DNA of 64,000 nt from Rhodocyclales bacterium GT-UBC. GTDB taxonomy: Bacteria; Pseudomonadota; Gammaproteobacteria; Burkholderiales; Rhodocyclaceae. The notes beneath the pieces are model-generated. The model ran no database searches, was not told where the DNA came from, and saw only the letters and a program-made list of their open reading frames with translations. Positions 6,184-15,332 of this stretch are shown piece after piece; the first letter of the stretch is position 1; each line of letters opens with the position of its first letter. The position numbers were made by a program, and so were the translations under genes. Location: the NCBI GenBank assembly GCA_003583745.1, contig QXPY01000007.1, positions 186,001 through 250,000 of the forward strand, given 5' to 3'.

Positions 6184-9180
6184 TCAAGCGACATCCGCAA
6201 TCCGACTGACCAGCTCCGGAATCTGGTTGGCCGGCAAAGCCTTGCTGCAATAGAAGCCCTGGTATTCGTCGCAACCGTGGTGTTGCAGGAATTCGAGTTG
6301 CTCGACCGTCTCGACCCCCTCGGCAATCACCTTGTGCTCCAGTTCGGCGGCAATGCCGATCACCATCCGGATAATCGCAGCATCGTTGCTGTTGCGCTCC
6401 AGATCGCGTACGAAGGATCGATCAATCTTGATCTTGTCGATCGGGAAGCGCTTGAGATAAGACAGGCTGGAGTAGCCGGTGCCGAAATCGTCGATCGACA
6501 GCTTGACACCCAGGGCCTTCAATTCCTCCATGATGCGCACCACCCGCTCGGGGTCCTGGACGATGACGCTCTCGGTAATTTCCAGTTCCAGATAGCGCGC
6601 TTCCAGGCCGGAAACCTCGAGGGCACGTGATACGGTCGCCACCACGTCGGCACTGTGAAGCTGCACGGCGGAAAGATTGACCGCCACCACCTTGGGCGCC
6701 ATGCCGGCATCCTGCCAGGCCTTGTTCTGATAGCAGGCCTCTTCCAGCACCCAGGCGCCGATGGTCAGGATCAGCATGCTTTCCTCGGCCAACGGGATAA
6801 AGCTGGCCGGCGACACCATCCCCAATTCCGGATGCTGCCAGCGCAGCAGGCTTTCAAAACCGATGACCTCACCGTTAGCCAGATCGACCTGCGGCTGGTA
6901 ATGCAGAGACAACTCGCCACGCCCCATCGCGCCGCGCAAATCGCTCTCCAGACGCAGGCGCTCGGCCATCCGTACGTTCATGTCGGCCGAGAAGAAGCGG
7001 AAACAGTCCTGCCCGGCGCTCTTGGCATGGTGCAAAGCGGCATCGGCATTGCGCAGCAAGACGGCGACGTCGCTGCCATCCTCGCCCAGCAGGCAGATAC
7101 CGGCGCAGGCCGTAGACACGACATCACTGCCTTCGATCATCACCGGTCTGGCCACGCAATCGAGCAACTTCCTGGTAACCAGACCTGCCGTTTGCGGGCC
7201 GCCACTCTGTGCGACGAGCGCGCCAAACTGGTCGCCGCCCAGACGCCCCAGGACATCGCCATCGCGAAGACTCTTGCGCAGGCGGTTGCCGATACGCCGC
7301 AGCATCGTATCGCCCGCCTCATGGCCGAATGCATCGTTGACCCGGCTCAATTGATCAAGGTCGATCACGATCAATACGCCGGCCTGCCCGGCCAGCAGCC
7401 AATCACCGACGATACGGGCGAACCCCTGGCGATTGGGCAGTTCGGTCAGTTGATCGACGTGGGTCAAGGACTCGATACGGGCCTCGGCAGCACGCCGCTC
7501 CGACAAGTCGGTGACGAAGACCGCCCAGTTGAGGATAACGCCATCATCATTACGGATCGCACTGATATTGCAGCGAATGGGCAGAATCTTGCCGTTCTTG
7601 TGCACGGCGTTAAGCTCTCCGCGCCAGATACCATGCTCTTCAAGGGATTGCACGATGGCATCGAGCATCGCGGGCGATTCGCTGGCATCCAACATGAAGC
7701 GCGGCGGCTTGCCCTTGAGATCGGCGAGTTCGTAACCGCTCAGACTGCTGACGGCCTTGTTTAGCGTAACGACATTACGCTGGCTGTCGAGAATCAGCAC
7801 CGCCTCGTTCGCATAGTCGAAAAAATGCGTAATCAGGCGCTGCCGCTCCTCGGCCTCGAAGCGCTCGGTCATGTCCCAGGCAACCCCGGCCAGGCCGGTT
7901 GCCTGGCCATCCTCGCCATAAACCGGGACACGCAGAAACTCCAAAGGCCGCAGCGTGCCCCCCAGTTCAAGCCAAAGAACCTGCCTGACCGGCTCTCCCT
8001 TGCGGTAGACCTCCAATTGGCCGGCGCGCAGTCGTTGCGCCTCCTCCGGCGGGAACAACTGCTCAACCGTTTTACCCAGCACGTTATCCATTGCGATCCC
8101 TCGATACCGGCAGAACGCCTCGTTCACCGCGAGATAGCGCCCGTCATTGTCGAGCAACCAGGCCGGATCGGGAATCGAGTCGAGCAAGGCACGCCCCTGC
8201 TTGGCCTTTTCGCCGAAGGCACGAGTCATTTTTTCAGCCACTTCCTCGACCTGGCGATACCCCCGATACCATGCCCGCATCAAGGCCAGCAGGGCCATCA
8301 GCAAGGCTGAGCCGAGCACGGCATAGATCGTCACTCGATGTCGCCATTCGCCGAGAATTTCGCGCTGCGAAAAGCTGACGCTGACGACCAGAGGAAAGCC
8401 CTCGACCAGCCGGGAAATCACGATGCGCGCATCCTCTCCCGCCTGAGCAGGCTGCCGGAATGTACCGAAAGTCAAACCGGAAGCCAGCCATTGCGCCAGG
8501 CCTGGACTATCCTGCTTGATTCCCTGTTGGCCGAGCAACCTCGGCCAGCGCGCGAACAATTCGAGATCCTTGTTAAGCAAGGCGATCGAACCCTCCCGAC
8601 CGACGTCGAGATCACGGTAATAGCGTTCGAAATAATCGGCCCGCAACGTGCCCAGTACAACACCAGCGAACTTTCCTTCGCGGTCGAGGAGTCGACGGGC
8701 GAAGACGATCACCACATCGTTGGTCACGCGCGAAACCAGTGGTGGCGAAATAACCAGCCCGGCCGATGGATCATCGCGTAAACGCTGGAAATAAGGACGA
8801 TCGACAACATTGATGTCGGCCAATACGCCGGTCGCGTCGTACAGATAATGACCTGCCGCATCGGCAACCCGAAAACTGTGCGCCTCGGGCAAACGCTTGA
8901 GGTATTGCTGGAGTTCGGGCTCCAGCACGGCACGCGGCACGCGGTCGACGACCGCGAACTGGAAGCGGTGGCTGAACTCGAGGAGAAACTGGTCGACCGT
9001 CTTGGCCGAAGCCTGCAGATGCCCTTCCAGCAACTTGACCAGTGCCGCACCCGAACGTTCTGCAGCCAGCAATTCGCGTTCGCGGGATTGATGCAAATCC
9101 AGCGCGACCCAAGCAAAAAGTCCCAGACACAGGATCGAAACCCATAGCACGCCGAAACGCAAAGACCATTTCGCTGCCAA
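6184..9180 (-). CDS. Membrane sensor with Cache-like, PAS-PAS, degenerate GGDEF and EAL domains
   Basis: A 998-residue c-di-GMP signalling protein. Order: TM1 (~9-28), periplasmic Cache-type region (~30-278), TM2 (~283-302), PAS (~328-440), PAS (~446-560), GGDEF (~570-735), EAL (~745-995). The GGDEF active site reads RLGGDQF (648-652), with Gln in place of the catalytic Glu, so cyclase activity is doubtful. The EAL motif is ESLLR (776-780), and the metal/catalytic [10 protein letters not shown] with the KIDRSF loop is intact, so phosphodiesterase activity is plausible. The start is TTG at 9180, preceded by AGGGGGAA. It ends next to draG, but no nitrogen-type promoter was found for it. Confidence 0.88.
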   Translation of the reverse strand: MAAKWSLRFGVLWVSILCLGLFAWVALDLHQSRERELLAAERSGAALVKLLEGHLQASAKTVDQFLLEFSHRFQFAVVDRVPRAVLEPELQQYLKRLPEAHSFRVADAAGHYLYDATGVLADINVVDRPYFQRLRDDPSAGLVISPPLVSRVTNDVVIVFARRLLDREGKFAGVVLGTLRADYFERYYRDLDVGREGSIALLNKDLELFARWPRLLGQQGIKQDSPGLAQWLASGLTFGTFRQPAQAGEDARIVISRLVEGFPLVVSVSFSQREILGEWRHRVTIYAVLGSALLMALLALMRAWYRGYRQVEEVAEKMTRAFGEKAKQGRALLDSIPDPAWLLDNDGRYLAVNEAFCRYRGIAMDNVLGKTVEQLFPPEEAQRLRAGQLEVYRKGEPVRQVLWLELGGTLRPLEFLRVPVYGEDGQATGLAGVAWDMTERFEAEERQRLITHFFDYANEAVLILDSQRNVVTLNKAVSSLSGYELADLKGKPPRFMLDASESPAMLDAIVQSLEEHGIWRGELNAVHKNGKILPIRCNISAIRNDDGVILNWAVFVTDLSERRAAEARIESLTHVDQLTELPNRQGFARIVGDWLLAGQAGVLIVIDLDQLSRVNDAFGHEAGDTMLRRIGNRLRKSLRDGDVLGRLGGDQFGALVAQSGGPQTAGLVTRKLLDCVARPVMIEGSDVVSTACAGICLLGEDGSDVAVLLRNADAALHHAKSAGQDCFRFFSADMNVRMAERLRLESDLRGAMGRGELSLHYQPQVDLANGEVIGFESLLRWQHPELGMVSPASFIPLAEESMLILTIGAWVLEEACYQNKAWQDAGMAPKVVAVNLSAVQLHSADVVATVSRALEVSGLEARYLELEITESVIVQDPERVVRIMEELKALGVKLSIDDFGTGYSSLSYLKRFPIDKIKIDRSFVRDLERNSNDAAIIRMVIGIAAELEHKVIAEGVETVEQLEFLQHHGCDEYQGFYCSKALPANQIPELVSRIADVA

Positions 9181-9284
9181 GATTCCCCCTGCTGTTACTT
9201 TGACTGATTATCCATACAAGTCTAGCACAGCAAGCCAACTGCCTCTGACCCCGGTCGAGGATGCAGCCGGCCGGAAGCTCGGCT

Positions 9285-9671
9285 TCAGTTCATGCCCTTC
9301 TGCTTCAGGCAGCCTGCCAATGCGGCATCCATGGTCGCGACGTGCGTCTCGAACCAGGCGGGCAGCGCTTGCACATAGGCTTTTGCCGAGCTCAGTCGCC
9401 CGGCCTCGACGGCACGCCCGAAATGCGCCAATTCGCCGAGCACGCGCAAATGCTCGCTGTGATGTTCGCCGATGGCAGGAAAGCGACAAGCCTTCATCAG
9501 CTTGCCTTCGTGTTCGAAATGCGCGCGCGTATGTTCGCCCAATTGCCGAAACAGGTCGGGAAAAATCTGGTCAGATGCACCTAGCAGCGCATCGACCTGA
9601 TCGATGAACGCCTGATGCGTGGCATCCATTTCGGCCACGCCCAGGCGATATCGGGACTCATCCCAAGGCAT
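9285..9671 (-). CDS. Bacteriohemerythrin
   Basis: A 128-residue single-domain hemerythrin, a four-helix protein that binds O2 reversibly at a non-haem diiron site. All ligands are present: H19, H51-x3-E55, H70-x3-H74, H110-x4-D115. It is last in a three-gene operon, and its ATG overlaps the stop of the gene before it (TAATG), which implies translational coupling. Since the operon appears to be NifA/sigma-54 controlled, a job in oxygen storage or removal during nitrogen fixation is likely (inference). Pfam-type hemerythrins are common in Rhodocyclales, so the context is what singles this one out. Confidence 0.92.
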   Translation of the reverse strand: MPWDESRYRLGVAEMDATHQAFIDQVDALLGASDQIFPDLFRQLGEHTRAHFEHEGKLMKACRFPAIGEHHSEHLRVLGELAHFGRAVEAGRLSSAKAYVQALPAWFETHVATMDAALAGCLKQKGMN

Positions 9672-10228
9672 TAGATGGCGCCGTGCGTTTCGCGCTTGGC
9701 ATCGTTGGTCGTCTTCAATGCTTCGTCGACCGTCGATTCCGCCAGCTTGAACTTGTACGACTTGAGGGCCGAATAAACCGTCACCACCTTGTCCGCCGCG
9801 CTCAAGCCCTTGAAATCGCCCTTGTCGAGCGCCACCAGGTCGGCCAGCTCGTTCCAGACCATGCCCTGGACCAGAGGGATGAAGGCGACCTTGGCACCAT
9901 TGACGGTGGTCGTGAAACCGGTCGGAATATTGACCGTGAAGAAAACGGCAATGGTCGACGCATCAAAGCCCGGCCCGAATTTCTCGACGACGAAAGGAAA
10001 CTGTTGCAGTTCGTCGAGAGAACCGGAAATCAGTTTCAGGCCATTCGCGTCACCGAGCAGAATCGCTTGCTTCAGGACGTCCGTCGGCGGCTTGCGCCGA
10101 CCTTGGGCATCGGCCACTTCGCCTTCCTGAAGGACCAGCTCGCCGCGGTAGGCAACCAGGCCGGCGTCACTGGCGGCTTCCTTGAAATTGGCATTGAAAA
10201 AGAGGGATTCGTAACGATCGAGCGACAT
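9671..10228 (-). CDS. Conserved-looking protein of unknown function in the SIR2-like/hemerythrin operon
   Basis: A 185-residue soluble, acidic protein that I do not recognise. No signal peptide, membrane segment, cysteine cluster or nucleotide-binding loop is evident. The centre holds a beta-rich, hydrophobic stretch (ASTIAVFFTVNIPTGFTTTV) followed by helical segments with many Lys and Asp. The ATG at 10228 has AAGGAAAC upstream. The gene lies 27 bases after the SIR2-like gene and overlaps the hemerythrin start by one base, so the three are almost certainly cotranscribed. The likely NifA/sigma-54 promoter upstream ties it to nitrogen fixation. Confidence 0.8.
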   Translation of the reverse strand: MSLDRYESLFFNANFKEAASDAGLVAYRGELVLQEGEVADAQGRRKPPTDVLKQAILLGDANGLKLISGSLDELQQFPFVVEKFGPGFDASTIAVFFTVNIPTGFTTTVNGAKVAFIPLVQGMVWNELADLVALDKGDFKGLSAADKVVTVYSALKSYKFKLAESTVDEALKTTNDAKRETHGAI

Positions 10229-10255
10229 GTTGTTTCCTTACAGGTTTGAAATTCT

Positions 10256-11092
10256 TCAGGCGGCGACGGCAATCTCGAGCAGATCGAACACGTCTGCCTC
10301 GACGAGTTGCAGGCCGAGCTTCTTGCAGAACCGACGCTCCTTGTCGGTCGGCTCCTTGATCAACACCCAGCCGGCCGGCTGGGCTGCGGAAAAGATGATG
10401 TCGGCCATCACCATGCGCTCGGTATCGCGATTGAGGCGCAAGCCGAGCAGCAGGTATTGCTTGTCCTTGCGCAACTCCTTGACCAGCGGCGGAATCGAGA
10501 AGCCCCCCATCAGTTCGGTGATGTAGTCGACGTAATCGGCATCGGAGGCGATGTAATTGGCTTCCGGCTTCGGGGTGCCCATCGGCTTGAACAGGATCGG
10601 CGCATCGGCCTTGAGCTCGGAGCTTTTCTGGTAGGCCGCGCCATCCCAGAAATACAGCTTGTAGCGGAAGTCCGTACCGCCAAGGCGGGCGATACCGACG
10701 ATCAGATTGTGCGGAACGCCGGCGTAGGAGTCCTGCAATTGCGTATCGCGATTGATGTCGATCACATAATGCGGAGCCAGGTCCTTGATCCACTCATGCA
10801 CCGCACCGCGCGTCCAGACGGTTTCACCATAGGTGCGATTGAGGAACTTGGTGACGGCACTACGCCCGCGCTTGAGCTCGACATTCATCGCCGCGCGCGG
10901 GAACTCGTACATCAGCTTCGGCGCCATCGGCTTGCCATCGTTCATGGCGTAGATCAGCGAATTGCTGTCGGCCGGAATCGGAGCACCGGTCGCGGCATTT
11001 TTTACGTCAGCCAGGACGCCCGGTCCGAGATAGGGAACAATGCTGCCATCCTTGAGGCCGGCGATCAGCGAAGCACGAAGTTCTGGAGTCAT
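10256..11092 (-). CDS. SIR2-like domain protein, nitrogen-fixation associated
   Basis: A 278-residue protein with an N-terminal SIR2-like (SIR2_2-type) signature: DGSIVPYLGPGVL, where classical sirtuins have GAGxS, and later APHYVIDINRDTQLQ at the position of the usual TNYD-type motif. The rest is not like catalytic sirtuins: the zinc cysteines and the catalytic HG motif were not found. It may bind NAD or a nucleotide without deacetylating (inference). First gene of a minus-strand operon with an unknown protein and bacteriohemerythrin. A sigma-54-like promoter (11128-11143) and a NifA-type site (11195-11210) lie directly upstream. The ribosome binding site is weak. Confidence 0.65.
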   Translation of the reverse strand: MTPELRASLIAGLKDGSIVPYLGPGVLADVKNAATGAPIPADSNSLIYAMNDGKPMAPKLMYEFPRAAMNVELKRGRSAVTKFLNRTYGETVWTRGAVHEWIKDLAPHYVIDINRDTQLQDSYAGVPHNLIVGIARLGGTDFRYKLYFWDGAAYQKSSELKADAPILFKPMGTPKPEANYIASDADYVDYITELMGGFSIPPLVKELRKDKQYLLLGLRLNRDTERMVMADIIFSAAQPAGWVLIKEPTDKERRFCKKLGLQLVEADVFDLLEIAVAA

Positions 11093-11127
11093 GTTGTTTT
11101 ACTCTGAGTAGGGGTGTGCCCCCTCAC

Positions 11128-11143
11128 AGCAAATTCCACGCCT
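11128..11143 (-). promoter_or_regulatory. Probable sigma-54 promoter of the SIR2-like/hemerythrin operon
   Basis: On the minus strand AGGCGTGGAATTTGCT has GG and GC ten bases apart, a GGC -24 core and a TTTGCT -12 element. The -24 box departs from TGGCAC, so the match is moderate. The NifA-type site upstream raises confidence. Predicted start ~11117. Confidence 0.6.
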
Positions 11144-11194
11144 GAACAATATCCATATATTAATCAATGGCATAAAAACAACACCATCGAGAAT

Positions 11195-11210
11195 TGTTCG
11201 ATTTCCTACA
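11195..11210. promoter_or_regulatory. NifA upstream activator sequence
   Basis: TGTTCGATTTCCTACA matches TGT-N10-ACA. It is centred ~85 bases upstream of the predicted start of the SIR2-like operon, a normal enhancer distance. The next gene on the other side is a lipoprotein without a recognisable sigma-54 promoter. Confidence 0.65.
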
Positions 11211-11342
11211 GCATTAATGGCGCTTGGCCCGACATCGACAGCAGCTTCACGATGCGACTTTGTCACAGCCTGTCACGGGAGTTTCACCCGCTTGGGGGTA
11301 AGATGTCTGGCCTCAAGAATGCCCTGAGCCCCCCATTGCCCG

Positions 11343-11855
11343 ATGTTCCGCCCGTCGTTTCCACTGTTGCTCAACTGCCTGACCCTGCTCGCACTTGCCG
11401 GATGCACAACTTCGCCAACGCCGGCTTATCGCGCGGAAGCCTTCGAAGCGGAAACTCCATTCCAGTTTCACAGTGAGCTCAAACCGCAGGAACTTTGCGA
11501 TTACGGGAAGCGCGCCCTGCTCAGTCAGGGCTACGAGGTTGACGCATCTGCCCCGCTGAATATTCGGGGATCGAAATTCTTTCAGCCGCAAACGGATTAT
11601 CAGGTGCAGTTACGAATCACCTTGGTCTGCCTGCCCACCGGGCGCGATTCGACGGTATACGCCAATGCCCTGCAAACCCGCTACGAGTTGAAGTCCGGCG
11701 GTAGCAGCACCGGCCTTAGCGTTGCCGGCATCGGCTCGATCTCGGTGCCCTGGCCGACCGATAAAAGCGCTTTGGTGAAGGTTGGCGAGGAAACGGTGAT
11801 CGATGGCGAGTTCTATCGCCGCTTGTTTGTACTGATCGATACGCTGAAGAACTGA
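11343..11855 (+). CDS. DUF2242-type lipoprotein
   Basis: A 170-residue lipoprotein: signal peptide with lipobox LALAGC, cysteine 21 being the lipidation site. The mature part fits the DUF2242 family as I remember it (pattern ALLSQGYEVD, KFFQPQ, YANALQTRYELK, SLVKVGEET-like, GEFYRRLF near the end). Function unknown; anchored to a membrane, probably the outer one, since residue +2 is Thr rather than Asp. It stands alone on the plus strand between two minus-strand units. Confidence 0.8.
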   Translation: MFRPSFPLLLNCLTLLALAGCTTSPTPAYRAEAFEAETPFQFHSELKPQELCDYGKRALLSQGYEVDASAPLNIRGSKFFQPQTDYQVQLRITLVCLPTGRDSTVYANALQTRYELKSGGSSTGLSVAGIGSISVPWPTDKSALVKVGEETVIDGEFYRRLFVLIDTLKN

Positions 11856-11887
11856 CCCCCCCGGGGCCACAAGCGTCCCCTCTGGAG

Positions 11888-12067
11888 TCAGGGTTTTCGG
11901 GCAGAACCATCCGGCGTCAGATAGAGCGCTACCCCCAGCCCGATCAGGCCCAGCGGCCACCATTGGCGGAGCAATGCGACGATATCGATTTCCAGCAGAT
12001 CGAGATTGACAGCCAGGGCCAAGGCACCAATCACCACCAAGGCCAGCGCCAAAAAATTGCCTTTCAT
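11888..12067 (-). CDS. Small membrane protein, DUF5668/LiaI-like
   Basis: A 59-residue protein with two hydrophobic segments (~4-22 and ~35-52) separated by the LLEIDIVALLRQWWPLGLI turn. This is typical of the short DUF5668/LiaF-type transmembrane module often described as a two-TM 'GVLLLL...WPL' domain. CAGGAG lies nine bases before the ATG at 12067, so the longer reading frame to 12124, which enters relA, is not used. It follows relA by 19 bases on the same strand and may be cotranscribed. Function unknown. Confidence 0.75.
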   Translation of the reverse strand: MKGNFLALALVVIGALALAVNLDLLEIDIVALLRQWWPLGLIGLGVALYLTPDGSARKP

Positions 12068-12086
12068 CGCATTCTCCTGATTACGC

Positions 12087-14309
12087 TCACGCACGCCGGA
12101 CGCCGACGACGCCCTCGACATCATGCACCAATGTCAGCGTCCGCTGCAGTTGTTGCAGATTGGTAATCTCGACCGTGAAACTCATGTGCGCCTTGCCCTG
12201 CTTCGACTGGGTGTTGACGCCGACGACATTGAGCTTCTCGCGAGTGAAAATCTCCGAAATGTCGCGCAGCAAGCCCTGGCGGTCATGCGCATCGACAATG
12301 ATGTCGGCGGCAAAGACGCCGGTCGTCTGCCCGCCCCAAGCCGTCTCGATGACCCGTTCCGGATGCAATGCCGAGAGATTGGCGAAGTTCGGACAATCCA
12401 TGCGGTGAATGGAAATCCCCTTGCCGCGGGTAATGAAACCCTGGATTTCGTCAGGCGGTGCCGGTTTGCAGCAACGCGCCAGCTGGGTCAGCAGCTTGTC
12501 GACACCGACGATCAGGATGCCCTGATTGCCTTCCACTGGCTTGCTCGGCCGGGTTTGCACCTCGTCCGGCGCCAGGTTGTCCGCCCCCGGATCGCCACCG
12601 CGCACCGTGAACTGGAACTGGCGCAGGTTCATTTCACCCCGTGCCGCCGCGATATACAGGTCGTCGGCCCGCGAAAAGCCGAGTTTCTGCGCCAGATCGT
12701 CGATATTGGCGCTGGTCTGGCCGGCCCGCTGCAATTCCTTGGTGACGATTGCCCGGCCTTCGGCCAGGGTTTCTTCCAACGCCAGATTGGCGAACCAGGC
12801 CCGTACCTTGACCCGCGCGCTCTTGGTGTGAATGTAATTGAGTGTCGGATTCAGCCAGTCGCGTGACGGCCCACCCACCTTGGCGGTAATGATCTCGACC
12901 TGCTGCCCGGTTTCCAGGGCCGTGTTGAGCGGCACCAGATGCCCGTTAACCTTGGCCCCGCGACAGCGGTGACCGAGGTCGGTGTGGACGCGGTAGGCGA
13001 AATCGACCGGTGTCGAGCCCTGCGGCAGATCGACCACCTTGCCCTGCGGCGTGATGACGTACAGCGTCTCGTCAAGCGCCGCCTGCTTGTAATGATTGAT
13101 CCAGTCCGAACTGTCGGCGACCTCGTCCTTCCAGGTCAGCAGCTGGCGCAACCAGGCGATCTTCTCGTCGTAATCGTCCTCGCTCGTCCGCTTGCTGCCT
13201 TCCTTGTAGCGCCAGTGTGCCGCCACGCCGAGTTCGGCATGCTTGTGCATTTCCCAGGTACGAATCTGGATTTCCAGGCTGCGCCCGTCCGGACAGCGCA
13301 CCGCGGTATGCAGCGAGCGGTAGTAATTGCCCTTCGGGTTCGAGATGTAGTCGTCGAATTCCTTGGAGATCGGCGACCACAGGTTATGCACGATACCGAG
13401 CGCGGTATAGCAGTCCTTGAGGTCATCGACGATGATGCGCAACGCACGGATATCGTAGACCTCGGAAAACTCGACGCCTTTCTTCCGCATCTTGTTCCAG
13501 ATGCTGTAGATGTGCTTTGGCCGGCCATAGATTTCGGCATTCATCACGCCGGCCGACTCCAGTTCGCCACGCACTTTCTTGACCGCATCGGTGATGAACT
13601 GTTCGCGCTCGCTGCGCTTCTCGTCCAGCATCTTGGCGATCTTCTTGTAGATCTCGGGATGCAGGAAACGGAAGGAGAGATCTTCCAGTTCCCATTTCAG
13701 TTCCCAGACGCCGAGGCGATTGGCCAACGGCGAATAAAGCTCCAGCGTCTCGCGGGCGACCTGGACGCGCAGATCGTCGGGATGCGCCGCATAAAAGCGC
13801 AGGGTCTGCGTCCGGCTGGCCAGGCGCAGCAGCACGACACGGATATCCTCGACCATCGCCAGCAGCATCTTGCGCAGCACTTCCACCTGCGCCTTCATCT
13901 CGGCCGGATTGGCCTCGCCGGCCTCGATATTCGCCGCGACGAAACCCTTGGTGATCGGCCGCAGCTTGTTGAGCCGCGAAATGCCGTTGATCAGGTGCGC
14001 CGTCGGTTTGCCGAAGTGTTCCTCGATGCGGGCAACACCGTGCTCCTCGAAGGAAGGAATGGCAAACAGCACCGCTGCCATGCGCGACTCGGCATCGAGC
14101 TTGAGACCGGCAATGATCACGGCCATGCCCAGGGCATGCGACCAGATACGCTCGCCACTACCCAAAGTCTTGTCGCCGTAATGCTCCCAGGCATACTCGA
14201 CGGCCTGCTTGAGTTGATCGGCCTCGGCGGGCGACAAACCTACGGACAGGGTGGCGAGAAACTGATCGAAGTCGCTCTGGGCAGCGACAGAATGTATGAC
14301 GGATACCAT
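12087..14309 (-). CDS. relA: RelA, (p)ppGpp synthetase
   Basis: A 740-residue long RSH protein. The N-terminal hydrolase domain is degenerate: where active enzymes have the HD motif, this one reads FAIPSF (82-87), as in RelA. The synthetase domain carries YSIWNKM, the substrate-binding YRSLHTAV and the acidic EFDD loop characteristic of RelA (SpoT has RxKD). TGS (starting near YVITPQGKVVDLP), a helical/zinc-finger-like region and a C-terminal ACT domain follow. It makes (p)ppGpp on starved ribosomes. The ATG at 14309 starts MVSVIHSV; the much longer open frame upstream runs antisense through the next gene and is not coding. Confidence 0.95.
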   Translation of the reverse strand: MVSVIHSVAAQSDFDQFLATLSVGLSPAEADQLKQAVEYAWEHYGDKTLGSGERIWSHALGMAVIIAGLKLDAESRMAAVLFAIPSFEEHGVARIEEHFGKPTAHLINGISRLNKLRPITKGFVAANIEAGEANPAEMKAQVEVLRKMLLAMVEDIRVVLLRLASRTQTLRFYAAHPDDLRVQVARETLELYSPLANRLGVWELKWELEDLSFRFLHPEIYKKIAKMLDEKRSEREQFITDAVKKVRGELESAGVMNAEIYGRPKHIYSIWNKMRKKGVEFSEVYDIRALRIIVDDLKDCYTALGIVHNLWSPISKEFDDYISNPKGNYYRSLHTAVRCPDGRSLEIQIRTWEMHKHAELGVAAHWRYKEGSKRTSEDDYDEKIAWLRQLLTWKDEVADSSDWINHYKQAALDETLYVITPQGKVVDLPQGSTPVDFAYRVHTDLGHRCRGAKVNGHLVPLNTALETGQQVEIITAKVGGPSRDWLNPTLNYIHTKSARVKVRAWFANLALEETLAEGRAIVTKELQRAGQTSANIDDLAQKLGFSRADDLYIAAARGEMNLRQFQFTVRGGDPGADNLAPDEVQTRPSKPVEGNQGILIVGVDKLLTQLARCCKPAPPDEIQGFITRGKGISIHRMDCPNFANLSALHPERVIETAWGGQTTGVFAADIIVDAHDRQGLLRDISEIFTREKLNVVGVNTQSKQGKAHMSFTVEITNLQQLQRTLTLVHDVEGVVGVRRA

Positions 14310-14447
14310 GGGCGCGATTATACGGCCCTTGCCACCGGTTATCGGCACCTCCCTGCTTGGCATTTGATCAGCGTCAACACGAGTACGGCGCGCATCCGGG
14401 CAAACCCTGAGGGCAGGCTTTTCTCCTTCAGGCATAATCCGCCGACC

Positions 14448-15332
14448 ATGCCCAAATTCCTTACCAATCCCTACCTGCTGCTGATCCTGACCACGCTGTT
14501 CTGGTCCGGCAACATGGTGCTCGGCCGCGGCATCCGCGGCGACGTGCCGCCGATGGCACTGGCCTTCTGGCGCTGGGTCATCGCGCTGCTGCTGGTCCTG
14601 CCCCTGGCGCTGCCGCATCTGAAAGCCCAGTGGCCCCTGCTCAAGCAGGCCTGGAAGCCGATCCTGATCCTCGGCCTGCTCGGCGTCGGCAGCTACAACA
14701 CCTTCGCCTACGTCGCCCTGCAATACACCGGCGCGACCAATGCCGTCCTGCTCAACTCCTTCATCCCGATCGCCACCATCGCCATTTCCTGGGCCTTCCT
14801 GGGCAAGCATCTCAAACGGGTTGAGGGCCTCGGCGTCCTGATCTCGCTGGGCGGGGCGCTGACCATCGTCGCCCGCGGCGACCTCAACGTCCTGACCCAC
14901 CTCAACCTGAATATCGGCGATGTCTGGATGCTCGGCGCCGTGCTGGTCTGGGCCATCTACACCGTCGGCCTGGCCTGGCGTCCGGCCGGCGTGCATCCGA
15001 TGCTGATGCTGGCGGCAATGACCACGGTCGGCCTGAGTGCGCTGACTCCGGCCTACATCTTCGAGATGCTGCAGGGCCGGCACATCAATTTCAATCCTGG
15101 CTCGCTCGCCTCGCTCGCCTATGTCGGCATCTTCCCCAGCTTTCTCGGCTACATCTTCTACAACCGCGGCGTCGCCGAAGTTGGCGCCAACAAGGCCAGC
15201 CTGTTCATCCACCTGATGCCGGTGTTCGGCACCCTGCTCTCCGCCCTCTTTCTCGGCGAAGTGCCGTTCTGGTACCACTACCTGGGCATCGCCCTGATCT
15301 TTTCGGGCATCTGGCTGACCATGAAGAAATAA
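14448..15332 (+). CDS. EamA/DMT family transporter
   Basis: A 294-residue membrane protein with about ten transmembrane helices in two EamA repeats (~8-140 and ~150-290), the layout of drug/metabolite transporters. Conserved features include LFWSGNMVLGR in helix 1 and YTGATNAVLLNSFIPI in the first repeat. Substrate unknown; many relatives export amino acids or metabolites. Its stop overlaps the ATG of the MtfA-like gene (TAATG), so the two are probably cotranslated. Confidence 0.9.
   Translation: MPKFLTNPYLLLILTTLFWSGNMVLGRGIRGDVPPMALAFWRWVIALLLVLPLALPHLKAQWPLLKQAWKPILILGLLGVGSYNTFAYVALQYTGATNAVLLNSFIPIATIAISWAFLGKHLKRVEGLGVLISLGGALTIVARGDLNVLTHLNLNIGDVWMLGAVLVWAIYTVGLAWRPAGVHPMLMLAAMTTVGLSALTPAYIFEMLQGRHINFNPGSLASLAYVGIFPSFLGYIFYNRGVAEVGANKASLFIHLMPVFGTLLSALFLGEVPFWYHYLGIALIFSGIWLTMKK

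Noticed and set aside
12939..14447. Long plus-strand open frame leading into the EamA transporter
   Set aside because: Lies antisense to relA; the transporter begins at 14448, where similarity to the family starts.
14310..15278. Extension of relA upstream of 14309 on the minus strand
   Set aside because: Antisense to the transporter gene; low-complexity Gly/Gln/Asp-rich translation and RelA similarity begins at 14309.
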